Assembly (NCBI GenBank): GCA_003667245.1 | Contig: RCNN01000105.1 | Coordinates: 1-64,000, forward strand | DNA: 64,000 nt | Reading direction: 5' to 3' | From: Heterostelium multicystogenum | Taxonomy: Eukaryota; Evosea; Eumycetozoa; Acytosteliales; Acytosteliaceae | Shown here: positions 1 through 10,819 of the stretch, piece by piece | Layout of the letters: every line of letters starts with the position of its first letter | How positions within the stretch are numbered: position 1 is the stretch's first letter | Translations under genes and position numbers: made by a program | Notes under the pieces: generated by a model | The model's database searches: none | What the model saw: only the letters and a program-made list of their open reading frames with translations | What the model was told of the DNA's origin: nothing

Positions 1-2
1 GT

Positions 3-122
3 GAACCCAATAGACCACATGAAGACATTCCACTGGTTGACTTTGGCATGGCAGCTCCATTTGAGATTCCACCCTGTTGCACACAGGTAGCAGATTTTGA
101 ACAGAAGTTAAAAAAATACTAA
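3..122 (+). CDS. C-terminal fragment of an unrecognised protein
   Basis: An open frame enters from the left edge and ends at TAA 120-122 after 39 codons. The readable tail contains DIPLVDFGMAAPFEIPPCC and ends in EQKLKKY. It has a non-random, protein-like composition and is followed by AT-rich 3' flank, so it is probably the last exon of a plus-strand gene that starts outside the window. I do not recognise the family. The other two frames across this stretch close quickly or read poorly. Confidence 0.45.
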   Translation, partial: EPNRPHEDIPLVDFGMAAPFEIPPCCTQVADFEQKLKKY

Positions 123-1460
123 TTTACAAATGATTGATCGATTCCATGATTAGTGACAATAATTATTATAAGGCTATTTAATAATAGATATACATACAGT
201 GGCTGAGTTCTTTACATCGGCATATGAATATTCTGTGTTACTATAATATTTAAGGTAAAACATTAATTACATTAGAATTCAAATTTAGTTAGTTTTCAAA
301 AAGAAATTGGGAAAACTGTCTGACTTACTTTGCCAGTTTTGCAAAATCATAGTAGTCACCTGAAACTGCAGATTTAAATTGGCAATCAGATACTGCTTGT
401 AAAAAGCCAACCAAACTTAAAATAATATCAAACCCTAGTAGTCATCATTTTGAAAAATATATATATGGTTGTATGTATATACAATAAATAGATCCTTATA
501 TTGATTCCAATATAAATATTTAAGTAAGTTAGAATAAATAAATAAAATAAAGCAAACAACAGTAATAACAATTATAGCAATATTCCTATTTCAATTTATA
601 GCAATTTAATCAATCACATCAGAATTATATTTAAATCATTATCATTCATTTAATAATAATTATTATGAATTAAATTAAATTAACAGTAGAAATGGTTTAT
701 TAAATTGTTTTATATGATGGTGAAAATGTATATAAATTTAAACTACTAAAGACTCACACCAAAATAAATAGGAGTAGTAGCTACCTACTACAATAACAAA
801 ACAATATAAGTATAAATATATTCAAAGCACTTTAACACCACCACTCACAACACACTGGCACACACAATCAAAAACACTTAAAATAAGACTCACTCATCAC
901 TGTATTTTTAAATACATCAGCTTTAAAGTTACTATTTAATTTAAAAGAATACCACATTCGACCCACACATTTCTCATCTCATCTTAATTCAAGTTGTTGG
1001 TTCTACATCCCATACATAACACATGTGTTTAATTTAATTCGACTAATCTGTTAGTGTCAAAGTGTAAGTAAACAGATCAACCTCATACCGACCATGTTTC
1101 GTTCCAGAAATAAAATAAACTTCACTATTTTGTAAACATTTAAATATATGTATATAACTGTTATAAATCATATTAATTGTTGATATATATATTTCGGAGT
1201 TATTTTGGTTCCGAACTACTACAAGTCAGGTTTATATTTTATATTTTTGCTCATAATTTATAAGCCATATCCAAATTGAATTCACTTCATCATTGAGAAT
1301 TGAAATTAATAAATGACACAATAATATATTAACCTATTGTCTATATATAATTCTTTGATAAATTTATTTGGGATCTAAACTAGAAGTAACCAAATGAGTT
1401 ATCTCTACTTTTGCTCATCAAGAATGACGGGCTTTTATTTTTTAATGGCGTTTATGAAAT
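123..1460. other. Intergenic AT-rich region
   Basis: About 1.3 kb with no supported gene. It holds A/T homopolymers, short direct repeats and no long open frame. The right end leads into the T-rich promoter tract of the uL15 gene. Confidence 0.6.
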
Positions 1461-1500
1461 TTTCAATATTTTGAATTTTTTGGAATTTTTCAAAATTTTA
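1461..1500 (+). promoter_or_regulatory. T-rich promoter tract of the uL15 gene
   Basis: A run built from GAATTTTT-like words (TTGAATTTTTTGGAATTTTT) lies about 115-150 nt upstream of the uL15 ATG. It is followed by a short GC-richer block (GGTGTGGAGCGAGTGG) that probably holds the transcription start. Similar tracts precede the uL5, eS19 and eL21 genes in this window. Oligo-dT stretches near the start are a known feature of Dictyostelium promoters; the assignment here is by inference. Confidence 0.4.
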
Positions 1501-1613
1501 CTAGATTGGGTGTGGAGCGAGTGGTGTGTGTGACTGTCAGCGAGACGAACCTTAGCTCTAAGAGTAACTTTTGTTTGTGATCCACCTCAACGCATTATAA
1601 TCCCTATCACAGA

Positions 1614-2311
1614 ATGGTATGATCAATCCTATATTACATCTATCCTTTACAAGTAGTATCTAACTTATTCTATCATGTTATAGCCTACCCGTTTCAGTAA
1701 AACACAGAAAATCAAGAGGAGACGTTTGCGCCGGTTACGGTCGTGTCGGTATGTATCAACTACTATCTCTCACATCACGCATCACAAATGAATCTAACAG
1801 GCGACTATAGGTAACACAGAAAGCATGCTGGTGGTCGTCGGTAATGCTGGTGGTTTGACTCATCATAGAATCAACATCGTCAAATAGTAGGTGAAACAAT
1901 CAATTCAACATCAGGATTTGAAACTTACGCAATTATTATATATAAGCCATCCAGGTTACTTCGGTAAGCTCGGTATGAGAACTTTCCATTTGGTTAGACA
2001 CAGATCATACTGCCCAACCATCTCTCTCGAGAAGATCTGGACTTTAGTCCCAGAGACTGTCCGTAAGACTCTTGCTGCCAAGGCTGACGGTACTGCTCCA
2101 GTTGTTGATGTCACCCAACGTGTAAGTAACACTCTCATTATTGCACTATTCTACAGGTTCTAACAAAAGTAATATAACAGGGTTTTCTTCAAGGTTTTGG
2201 GTCACGGTATCCTCCCAAATCAACCAATCATTGTCAAGGCTAGATATTTCTCCCAAGGTCGCTGAAAAGAAGATCAAAGCTGCTGGTGGAGCCTGCATTT
2301 TGGTTGCTTAA
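1614..2311 (+). CDS. rpl27a: 60S ribosomal protein uL15 (L27a), five exons, frame-disrupted
   Basis: Component of the large ribosomal subunit. Exon 1 is only the ATG (1614-1616), followed directly by intron 1617-1683. The other exons are 1684-1748, 1811-1886, 1947-2121 and about 2181-2311, all with GT..AG borders. Family landmarks in order are the N-terminal PTRFSKT, SRGDVCAGYGRVG, the Gly/His-rich NAGGLTHHRIN, HPGYFGKLGMRTFH, WTLVPE, and the C-terminal KIKAAGGACILVA. To read this way the frame must be reset about six times by one base: near 1707 (extra A), 1814 (missing A), 1840 (extra base), 2186 (extra T) and 2256 (extra C). Residues on either side of every break match the family, so sequence error is likelier than decay, but a decayed copy cannot be excluded. 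Identity of the protein is certain. Confidence 0.9.
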
Positions 2312-3042
2312 ATATTTTGTATTTAAAACCGTTAATGTGACAAGGGAATAAAATATAATTAAAAAAAACTAGAACAAAGAGAATCTCATCATTTTATTTT
2401 CCTCCCCGCTATTCTCACAAAGAATTCAGAAATGAAATAATTGAATCCAATACAAAATACAATACAATGAGGTCATTTAAAGATATCTATGTTAGGTGAG
2501 GTTCATATTTTTTGATTAATGTCTACAGTATTCTTCGGCATGTTTATAGTAGTAGTAGTAGTAGTAGAATAAAAATGACTTTTATCACTCACAATGGTTT
2601 GCAATAGGTTTATAGTTAAATGCTCAAGTATTATAAGTTCAGATATTAAATATGGTAGTATAAAGCAAAGAAGTAATGTATTACAGCAAATAGATTACTT
2701 TTCCTCCCATTGTATGTGTGAGATTGTAGTTTTTTTTCGAAAAACTAACGGTCGTCCTCAAATTCAAAATTTTGTTCTTCCACATTAATTGTTTAGAAGA
2801 AAGAAGGAATAGAACACAGTGTTGATATTAGTTTTTGTGGTTTTTTGTGTTTTTCTTTTGCAAAACCAAAATAAAACATTCATTCTTGATAGAAACAATA
2901 TTTATAATAAATATATACATAACATATCATATCATTAGATAGATACATATTTAATATATCATTGATACTTATTGTATTTATTTATGACAATGAATGGATT
3001 ACATCAACCTCAGCAGTCAGTGTCACCTTGGTGTGACCGCTA
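2312..3042. other. Intergenic spacer with (TAG)7 microsatellite
   Basis: The 3' flank of uL15 and 5' flank of the importin gene. It includes a TAG trinucleotide repeat at 2547-2567 and several T-rich tracts. Small open frames here (for example 2594-2788) have no recognisable content. Confidence 0.55.
2547..2567. repeat. (TAG)7 microsatellite
   Basis: Seven uninterrupted TAG units in noncoding DNA, typical of dictyostelid genomes, which are rich in trinucleotide repeats. Confidence 0.9.
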
Positions 3043-6000
3043 ATGATTGTCTTTGCTGGCGGTGATATTTGTAATATCAATGGAATTATAGAACCACCTC
3101 TACCGTCGACAATATCTCGAAAGCTTTGGTGGCTTTTGTACACTTCGAATGACTCTTGCATGAGAGACTATGCTCAGCAATGGCTTATCAAAATTTCAAA
3201 CACTCAACCAGGCATGGGACTTTTGTCCAAACTACTAGAGACAAATGTATGTAAGACGCAACATGCTATTATTATTAAGTAATGGCTAATATAGAGGTTT
3301 ATATCATCATATTAGGTAGTTGAATTACAGTTTTTTGGAGCATCTACTTTGGAACAAAAGTTAAAGAATGAATGGAATAGTCTACCAAATGAGATGAAAC
3401 AAAGAGTATTGTCGCTTGTGACCAATATTGCAGAGAAATCGACAAAAGCTCAATGGCATTGTTAGCACAAAGATGTGTTTGTAAGTTTTAGTATCGTTGC
3501 AATGTATACTTTTTCAACTTTGTGGAATTCTCCGATTGAGAATGTCATGCAGTTATGCAGTCCAAACATTGATCAACCACTTGTGAATATGCAGCTCGAT
3601 AAGCTGCGTTTAGTTCTGGAGTTCCTTTCAATTCTACCACAGGAGCTGCTCAATCGTTCTATTTCTTGTCAATACAAGACCATCAAAAAAGATATCTCAG
3701 CTAAAATCGACAAAATTTACAATTTCTTACTGGCAATATTACAAACTACCTAGCGACAATATCGGATGTCAAGTTGGTGATTCGTGCACAGTCAAATTGG
3801 CTTTCATATATGTTACCAACCAATCCATCAACCTTTTTGGCAACATTTGATCGTGTTTTGAACTGCTACAATTGCTGACCCAAGTCAGCTTACAAGCTTT
3901 ATGTACATGGTGGAAGCTACTCTGATACACTTTGGAAAGCCAGTTAAGCGACGATACTGAAAAGGTATTCGCTGTAATTGCTGATAGACTTCAAATTTGT
4001 GATGCCAGAGTTCTTCCAGCGCGCAGTGCGTGAAGAAGACTTTGCAGGTGCAAAATTCAATCTGCCACCTTTTTGTACAGATTCTACTAGCCAACAACTC
4101 TACTGTTCTCTCAAAGGATTTGATAAAGCGATATTTGGAACTTTTAGTTAGTTTTATATCATCTGGAAACCGCGAGTTTTGCGAGCTCCTCTTCCCTCTG
4201 TTCGATGACTTCAAATCACATCCCGAATATTTAGCCTTGGACAAGGCAACTCTTGAAAGTTTCTTCCTGAATGTAATGGATCAAATTTGTTTGGCAGCAA
4301 CTTATCCCTCACAAAGAATTGCAGAGGAATATCATCAAATCAGTGCATTCCGTGAAAACTCAACAGAGATGCTCGATACCATCAATCGATTTTCAATGAC
4401 TGATCGTCTATGCTTTGTCAGCCACCTCATAGAGAAACCTCAACAAAAGACATCAATAACAAAGTACAGTCTTGGCAAAAGTATTGAAGTAACACTTTAC
4501 TATATTTCATCACTTGCCTCTGGTTTCAACAACAGAGACAATAAAAATCGTACCAGCCTCCTCAGTTTACTTCCAACTATCCCAATCAAGTCAGTTGAAA
4601 CTAGCCAACACATCCATCATCCTGCTTGGAAAAGTGTTCAAAACAATTTCTTCAGGAACACAAAGACAATTTTGGAGAAAGTAGTTTCCGATATGATCCC
4701 AGCTTTCTCCTGTGCTGATTTGCTAAGATCAGCATCCGGCAGCATTCCTTTCCATTGCAGCAAACAGAAAATGTGCTTTGCATCTGTCACCAAACATTTG
4801 CAAAATCTCATCGAATTATGCTCGCCACACCTGATTGCCAATCAAAATCATCCCTCCATTGTTACAGTCTACGAAGCACTTATCTACATCATTCATGTAA
4901 TATCATCAGACAAAATGATGTCACCATTTAAAATGTTAGTTGCTCCTGTGATCGAAAACATTGGACATATCATCACATCAGTAAGTTATCGAAGCAGTGC
5001 TATCTCTTTCAAATGCCATTAGTACTAATAGAGTTTCCAACAACAGGATCAACCAGCAAAAAGTTTACCTCTTTTGAAAATTCAATTACAGATTATCGAG
5101 AAGATTTACCAATATTATAGATGTTGATGATGTTTATGAAGACAAGACGCAGCATCCTTTTGTTCCCTTTCTTTAAGGTCGTTATTTCAGAGATGAAAGA
5201 ATTATTGAAACTTTTCCCTCAGATGGCCAGATAATAGAGGTATTTTAATATTAATATGTGTTGTCGCCAAGCTGTTAACTAAATGTTCTATTCCCAATAT
5301 TCCAGTCGATTTCGTCAATTTATAGATTAACCATTTTATATTCGAGAAGTGTTGTTTCAGAGTTTATTATTGAAATTCTCAATCAAGTTACCGAGACATA
5401 CAGTCGGTATCCATTGTCGCAGTTGCTTCAGGTTGTATCTACAGTAGGGAAACAGCAACAAATCAGAAGGCATTGAGGAGAAGCTAGCCGAGTCATATAC
5501 TATCATTTTCTACGACAACACTCAATCTTTTTGAGAAGTGAAACAAAACATGATATGGCAATGCATCTTCCAGTTTCGCATCCACTTAGAGAATACCCAA
5601 TTGATCCAAATTTCCTTATGAATTTTCTCAGTTCGTCCCGACCTTTCCAGAGAATATTTTAACATGATTCAAAGTGTAAGGCATAGCCAGCAACAAGCAT
5701 ATTTCAACTACAGGATGTTTATTAATAAGCGAATCAACACTATGTTTAGGCATTAAAAACAGTTCCTCAATGTATAGATCAACAAATTGTGGGAGCAATG
5801 GCAACCTATATCATTCATAATCTTTTGGATATCAACGATCTTCTTACCAGTAGAAATTGTTTTTCTTTCCTTTCGACTACTTTGATGCTAATTAAGAGTA
5901 CCGACTCAAGAGCAGCTAGATTTACAGAAACTATAAATGAACTCATTAAGAATCATGGCAGAATTTTAATTAGAAACCTTTTGGTTGTATGTACCTATTG

Positions 6001-6201
6001 ATTGAAACTAAATGATACTGATACTAATCTTCATATTTTCATAATAAAAGGAGTATCCTCTATTTTCCCAAGCATCTACTACCAAATGTAGCAGAGATAT
6101 TCCATGCCTATGCATCGGCATACCCAACACCATTCAGACAAGAAGCATCCAAAATCCTGATCAAATCACCTTTCCTTGAAGGAAAAAATAGAGCAATCTG
6201 A
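3043..6201 (+). CDS. Importin-13-like karyopherin-beta, several exons, frame-disrupted
   Basis: Nuclear transport receptor of the importin-13/transportin-3 branch, a superhelix of HEAT repeats that binds RanGTP and cargo. The N-terminal part reads YTSNDSCMRDYAQQWLIKI and, after an intron ending about 3316, VELQFFGASTLEQKL, which matches the importin-beta N-terminal region of importin-13 (QYFGA.AL..KI). The middle part has the longest clean frame (4030-5022) and resembles the family's helical repeats. The last exon begins near 6050 and ends EIFHAYASAYPTPFRQEAS..., stop TGA 6199-6201. Introns are visible near 3247-3316, 4981-5046, 5989-6050 and elsewhere. Several one-base frame breaks occur, for example two around 3117-3140 where KALVALYTSNDS is interrupted. 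The true start is uncertain: ATG 3043 has an in-frame TGA just upstream, and an earlier ATG at about 2990 opens MNGLHQPQQS, possibly the real N-terminus in another frame. The total length fits the family (about 950 residues). Confidence 0.72.
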
Positions 6202-6649
6202 TAAACAAATATTTTTGAACCAAATTCCAACGTGTAACCGATAACAAATCAGATTACAGATTTGCAATTCAAGCTTTTCCATTTTATGTCAAGGCAAATA
6301 AAAAGTAATAACAATAGAAATAATAAAAAAATTGATTAAGCAAACACAGCAAATAGGGTCCAATCACTAAAACTAAATTTGGTGAAAATTACATGAGGGT
6401 AAGGCTGTGTGAAAACAAAAAACAGTTTTGGATCATCACAGTGATGGGTTTTTGCTTTTGTTTTTTTCAGATTTAAATCTGTCAAGGAACTCAATCTTTG
6501 TCACTACAATTTGATCAAGACATGTTTAAATTCAATTGTTGTTGAGTTTAAACATGTTATATATTATTTAGAGAATTTTCATACTATTAATATTATTTGT
6601 TGTTTCTATTTCTACATTATAAAGGTTGTTTATTCGTAATTGTTATTAA
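6202..6649. other. Intergenic spacer
   Basis: About 450 nt of AT-rich DNA between two plus-strand genes. It contains TGTTTAAATTC and an inverted GAATTTAAACATG-type pairing around 6521-6557, but nothing I can assign. Confidence 0.5.
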
Positions 6650-9284
6650 ATGGATAAGGGTAGCTTAAAACTATCATCACTTCGCAGACAAGATCAGAGA
6701 ATTTTAGTTTTATTTGAAGGTCTTAGTGTGATTTCAGATAAAGGAAATAAGTTGATCAAAGATGAGATCAATAAGATACTGGATATCGTTCAGCTCAATC
6801 CAAACATGTCAACAAAGATCAATGCAGACTCACAGACATCCAACAGTCAATGGCCAAAGATAATCAAACATCTCTCGAATATCTACGAAGTTGCCTACGC
6901 GTCTGGATCCAAAAGTTTATTATCAACTTTGGATTTAATAATTGTAAGAAATACATATCCCTAAACTTAAGATCAAGATGTTAATGGTTCACCATCACAA
7001 CCAATCTATAGGTTTTAGTTGAAGAAAAATGTATTATTTCATCAATGGTAGATAGCAAGAGCAAGTCACTTGTTGAATGCATTTTTGGAAACTACACTTC
7101 GAAAATATACTGCATGTCGATGACGAGACAACACTCTCAAAGATTTCCAAGTTGGTATTTTCCACCTCACAGTTCAAGAATCACAGTATACTCTTGGAGA
7201 CACAGATTTTGTTTTACATCTATGAAAGTCTAAAGTTCAATTCCGACCTGATCATGCATATAAAGGACTACATTAAAAAGTTTATCATTTCTTTGTTTGA
7301 TAATTTTGAGCCTCAAACATGGTTTCACACACTCTACAAAAAACAATTTGGGTCAGAACGACAATATCCCAATATTTGACGCGATATACATATTCAAGTT
7401 TCTCAGTGGTAAATCGAATGCTTATTTGAAGGAGTAAGTAGATTCAGACAGGTTTAGAGTTTAGATGTTATTCATTGTTAATTGATTGAATGCGTAAAAC
7501 AGTATTCCAGATCATACCACCAAAAGCCCTCGAGTTTAAAATAAAAGTCTTCCCACTGGAGTTAACTTTACGTTTAAGAGAGAGAGTATGGTGAGAAGAT
7601 GAGGGATTTCTCACAGCTGGATGGAGCACCATTTTCAATTTGGCCACTGGTTATTGAGACTGGATTCTCTCAGAACATCGTCATTTTGGAACACTCTCTC
7701 AATTTGTTTTTGAATTTAATGGTTCACTACAGAGATCTGTTAAAGAGTGAAATTGGTGAATACCTCTCCGATGTCATTTTGTCATACTTGGAGAGAACTA
7801 GCACTGGAAAGTCCAATCCAACCTCACACCAAATCCTAATAGTAGAGTTTCTCATTAAATTATGCGAGTATCCAAATCTTTTAAGTGATATCTATATTAA
7901 TTATGATTGCAATATTCACTACAAAGACTTGTTTCAAAGGTATGGAGTTTGATGCTAATAGTCAATGGGTTCAAATATAATTACTAATTCATTGTTTCAC
8001 CTATACATTTCCATCCAGAATTATTGAGGCAATTTGTAAATTAACAACTAAAGAAGTATCAAACAAAAAATGTAGAGGAGCTCAAGTTGATGGAGATATC
8101 ATTGGAGTTCATTGTCCAGTTTCTTAAGAGCATGTCTTTGGAGATTACCAAGAATAAATATAATTTGGATGGAGAAGACAATATTTTCCAAAGAAATAAG
8201 CAACACAAGCTAAAGATAAGAGACGCCATTTTAAAGTTTGAAAAGGACAAGAAAGATAGCTTGAGGTTGCTACAAGAGAGTTGAATTTTATCAATCTATC
8301 GGATCCAATGAGAATGGCACTATTCTTGAAAACACTGAGAAACTGGACAAAGTGAATATTGGCATCTTTATTTCCGACCCTAAGAATGCACAAATACTCG
8401 AGCGATATGCAGAGCTATTCGATTTCTCTGGATATGAAGTAGATACCGCCATTCGTTATTTTTTGACTCACTTTAGGCTTGCTGGCGAATCTCAAAGGGT
8501 AAACTGTCGTAATTCTTCGAAAAGAAGGACCAACACTAACTCACAATCACTAACTACAATTAGGTTGAAAGAACGATTGAAGCATTTGCCAAGAGATTCT
8601 ATACCAACAACAGCGAGAGATTAAATTCGCTAAATCACATGGATGTGTTTGTTTTGTCTTATTCCATCATCATGCTATCGACTGATCTCCACACTGCATC
8701 TATCAAAAACCATATTACAAAGAAGGAGTGGATCGATAATTACTTTAGGGCAAGCAGAGAGCGAACATCCAACTTCTCCAAAACAATATCTAGAAGAAAT
8801 ATACAGCAGAATATCCAGTCAGCCACTTTCTTTATATAAAGAGAGCGACGAGTCTAATATCAAAACTAGAAGAAGAGCTGCAACTCTTGTTTCTGAAATA
8901 GACGACAACAACAATATTAATACTAGCAATAGCAACAACAACATCAACAGCAACACCAATGACAATAGCAATAGTAATAATAGTAAAAATGTAAATAGTA
9001 CAGATACTTTTCACAGCAGTAGCTTTACCCAGCACATCAGAAATATGTATATATTAATATGGCCCGAACTATTGGATACTCTTGGTATGATACTTAGTAG
9101 AGGCAAATCGCAATACAAGCAGTCTTGTGTCGATTCCATAAACATTGGACTAGCAACACTTGCAATTGTCAAGAGTGATTACAACAAAACAATTCCCATT
9201 CCCCTAAGTGTGACAATAACCTCTCCGGACTTAGTGGTAACCGACGACTCCAACGGAGCATCAACATCAACGGTAGCTTCCTAA
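6650..9284 (+). CDS. BIG/Sec7-type Arf guanine-exchange factor, C-terminally truncated
   Basis: Activates Arf GTPases for membrane traffic, by family knowledge at the trans-Golgi and endosomes. The N-terminal part (from MDKGSLKLSSLRRQ) corresponds to the DCB region. The HUS region is recognised from about 7599 by DFSQLDGAPFS, LFLNLMVHYRD and the HUS-box-like YINYDCNIHYKDLFQR near 7896-7938. The Sec7 domain (about 8280-8830) shows IFISDPKNAQILERYAELFDF, the catalytic glutamate in HFRLAGESQR (usual family form FRLPGE, so Pro is Ala here), an intron of about 70 nt directly after QR, then VLSYSIIMLSTDLH. Asn-rich low complexity (8900-9000) separates it from HDS1, recognised by FTQHIRNMYILIWPELLDTL. 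The frame then stops at 9282-9284. Family members usually run 1,700 residues or more with HDS2-HDS4, so roughly the C-terminal half is absent. About 140 nt downstream the retroelement tail begins. There are also single-base frame breaks inside the gene. Confidence 0.8.
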
Positions 9285-9422
9285 ACTAATACAATTAGCA
9301 GGAATATTTTGGAACTACAATTTAAAGTAATAGTCTCTCTTTTATTGAAAAAAAAGGTTAGAGACTCACATCTCTAAAATAAATTGACTTCATTGACATA
9401 TGAATATCGGTTAGGATATTAA

Positions 9423-9614
9423 TTTTTTTTTTTTTTTTTTTTTAAGAGGCAATAAAAGAAGTATTAAGGTTTATTTAATAGGATGTCCGGAGCCATCAAG
9501 TTGATTAACAACTGAAAGTTTGTATCTTGAGGAACTAAAATGATGTTATCTACCAAAGATGGGAACGAGGCAAAGGGTGTAGCGCCGTAGTGTCAAAGTC
9601 ACGCCTTCTGCAGA

Positions 9615-9645
<31 letters not shown>

Positions 9646-10677
9646 AATCATCCAGGTGATCATAATTTATTAATTAAATAATAAATGGTGAGGGTCAGAA
9701 CCTCACAGTGTTCTATATATATTCACGACACAAAGGGACAGTCGTGATTGTCCGAAATACATTTTTTTTTTTTTTTCATTTTTCCCGTTTTTCCTGTTTT
9801 TTTTTTTTTTTTTGTTTTGTATTCATATCCAAATGAAATATTAATCTATAAATGAACGCGGAAGCACCGATTGGGGATATCGCAACCAGAGATGGTGAAA
9901 ATGTTCCAGTCTTTTTTGAACTCATTGATAGCAACGGTGGTGGCTGGTTCAGCAGTGCCTTTGGAAGTCAGCGATAAACAGAGCTTATGGTAATTTATTG
10001 CAACCAAGTTTTTATAGTGAAGGTCTTTTGAATAGGGAGACATCAGCTTTGATTTGATTAATGAGAGTACTTAGCTTAGATTCGTGACCTTTGGACCCAA
10101 ACATCACCCCCAGGTAGCGCTCATTGGTAGTGGAGACAGGGAAAGACGACATGGATACATCAATACCATTGAGAGGGATAACTGTACACTTAGATGGGTT
10201 GATCCTAGCAGATGTGGCTAGTTTAAATTTATCAAACCAACCAAGCACCAGGTCGAGCTCTTCGAAAGAGGAGTTGAGGGAGGCGGTGTCGTCTGCGAAT
10301 TGGAGGAGCTTCACAAGGTCAACAACCGAGGGAGGACCAATACGCCTTGTTGGAGATGGGCCGGACTTAAGACCGACAATATTCTTGTCAGCCAGAATGG
10401 CTCTAGCCAGGGCCTCAATGACCAAAACAAAAAGGGAGGCTGATATCGGGTCACCTTGTTTGGTGCCTCTATTGATTTTGAAGAAGTCTGTTGGAAACCC
10501 ATTAACTAAGACATTAGCAAGCGAGTTTCTGAGCATGGCCATAATGAGCTTAACGAATGGAGCAGGTATCTTAACATGGTGCAGCACTCTTTCAATGGAG
10601 TCATGAGTGACAGAGTCAAAAGCCTTAAGCAAGTCAAAAAGGGTGATTTTCTCTTGTTTAATTAGGTTAAGTGGATA
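9423..10677 (-). mobile_element. 5'-truncated LINE (non-LTR) retrotransposon fragment, TRE3-like position
   Basis: On the minus strand an open frame from 10677 to 10012 encodes a reverse-transcriptase core: motif A FDLLKAFDSVTHDSI, motif B GTKQGDPISASLFVLVIEAL and motif C LLQFADD, followed by RYLGVMFGSKG of the thumb region. It continues after a frame break at about 10030-10012 in a second frame down to 9846. There is no endonuclease domain and no start of the RT domain, so the 5' end is missing. Downstream lie A-rich tracts (T runs on the plus strand at 9797-9813, 9762-9776, 9622-9645 and 9423-9443), as expected for LINE 3' ends. The element begins about 70 nt downstream of a tRNA-Ala gene in the same orientation. 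Dictyostelium TRE3 elements insert about 40-150 bp downstream of tRNA genes. Inactive: the ORF is partial and broken. Confidence 0.8.
9688..9753. repeat. Two short hairpins in the retroelement 3' region
   Basis: Perfect inverted repeats sit between A-tail tracts: GTGAGG (9688-9693) with CCTCAC (9701-9706), loop 7 nt; and TCACGAC (9723-9729) with GTCGTGA (9741-9747), loop 11 nt. A third pairing GGACA/TGTCC (9736-9740, 9749-9753) overlaps the second. They may be 3' UTR structures used in priming of reverse transcription, but this is inference. Confidence 0.45.
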
Positions 10678-10746
10678 TTAATATTTTTGGTTTTTTTTTA
10701 AAAAACTTTATGCGCGCATTTTTGTACTTTTTAATGAAAGCCAATT

Positions 10747-10819
10747 TGGACTAGAAGGGTATCGATCCCTTTACCTCTCGCATGCTAAGCGAGCGCTCTA
10801 CCATCTGAGCTACAAGCCC
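10747..10819 (-). tRNA. tRNA-Ala, anticodon AGC
   Basis: The minus strand folds into a standard 73-nt cloverleaf: 5' GGGCTTG acceptor, T8-A9, D-arm GCTCAGATGGTAGAGC, anticodon stem CTCGC/GCGAG with loop TTAGCAT (AGC complement at 10784-10786), T-arm AAGGG/CCCTT with loop ATCGATA, and discriminator A. No intron. The acceptor stem has one G-U and one U-U pair (positions 6/67), so it may be slightly degenerate or contain a sequencing error. No CCA is encoded, as expected in eukaryotes. Confidence 0.9.

Noticed and set aside
8832..9035. Hydrophobic minus-strand ORF opposite the Arf-GEF Asn tract
   Set aside because: Antisense of AAC/AAT codons gives Val/Ile runs; it is not a real membrane protein.
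9846..10043. Separate small gene on the minus strand
   Set aside because: Its sequence continues the reverse-transcriptase ORF after a frame break and lies inside the retroelement.
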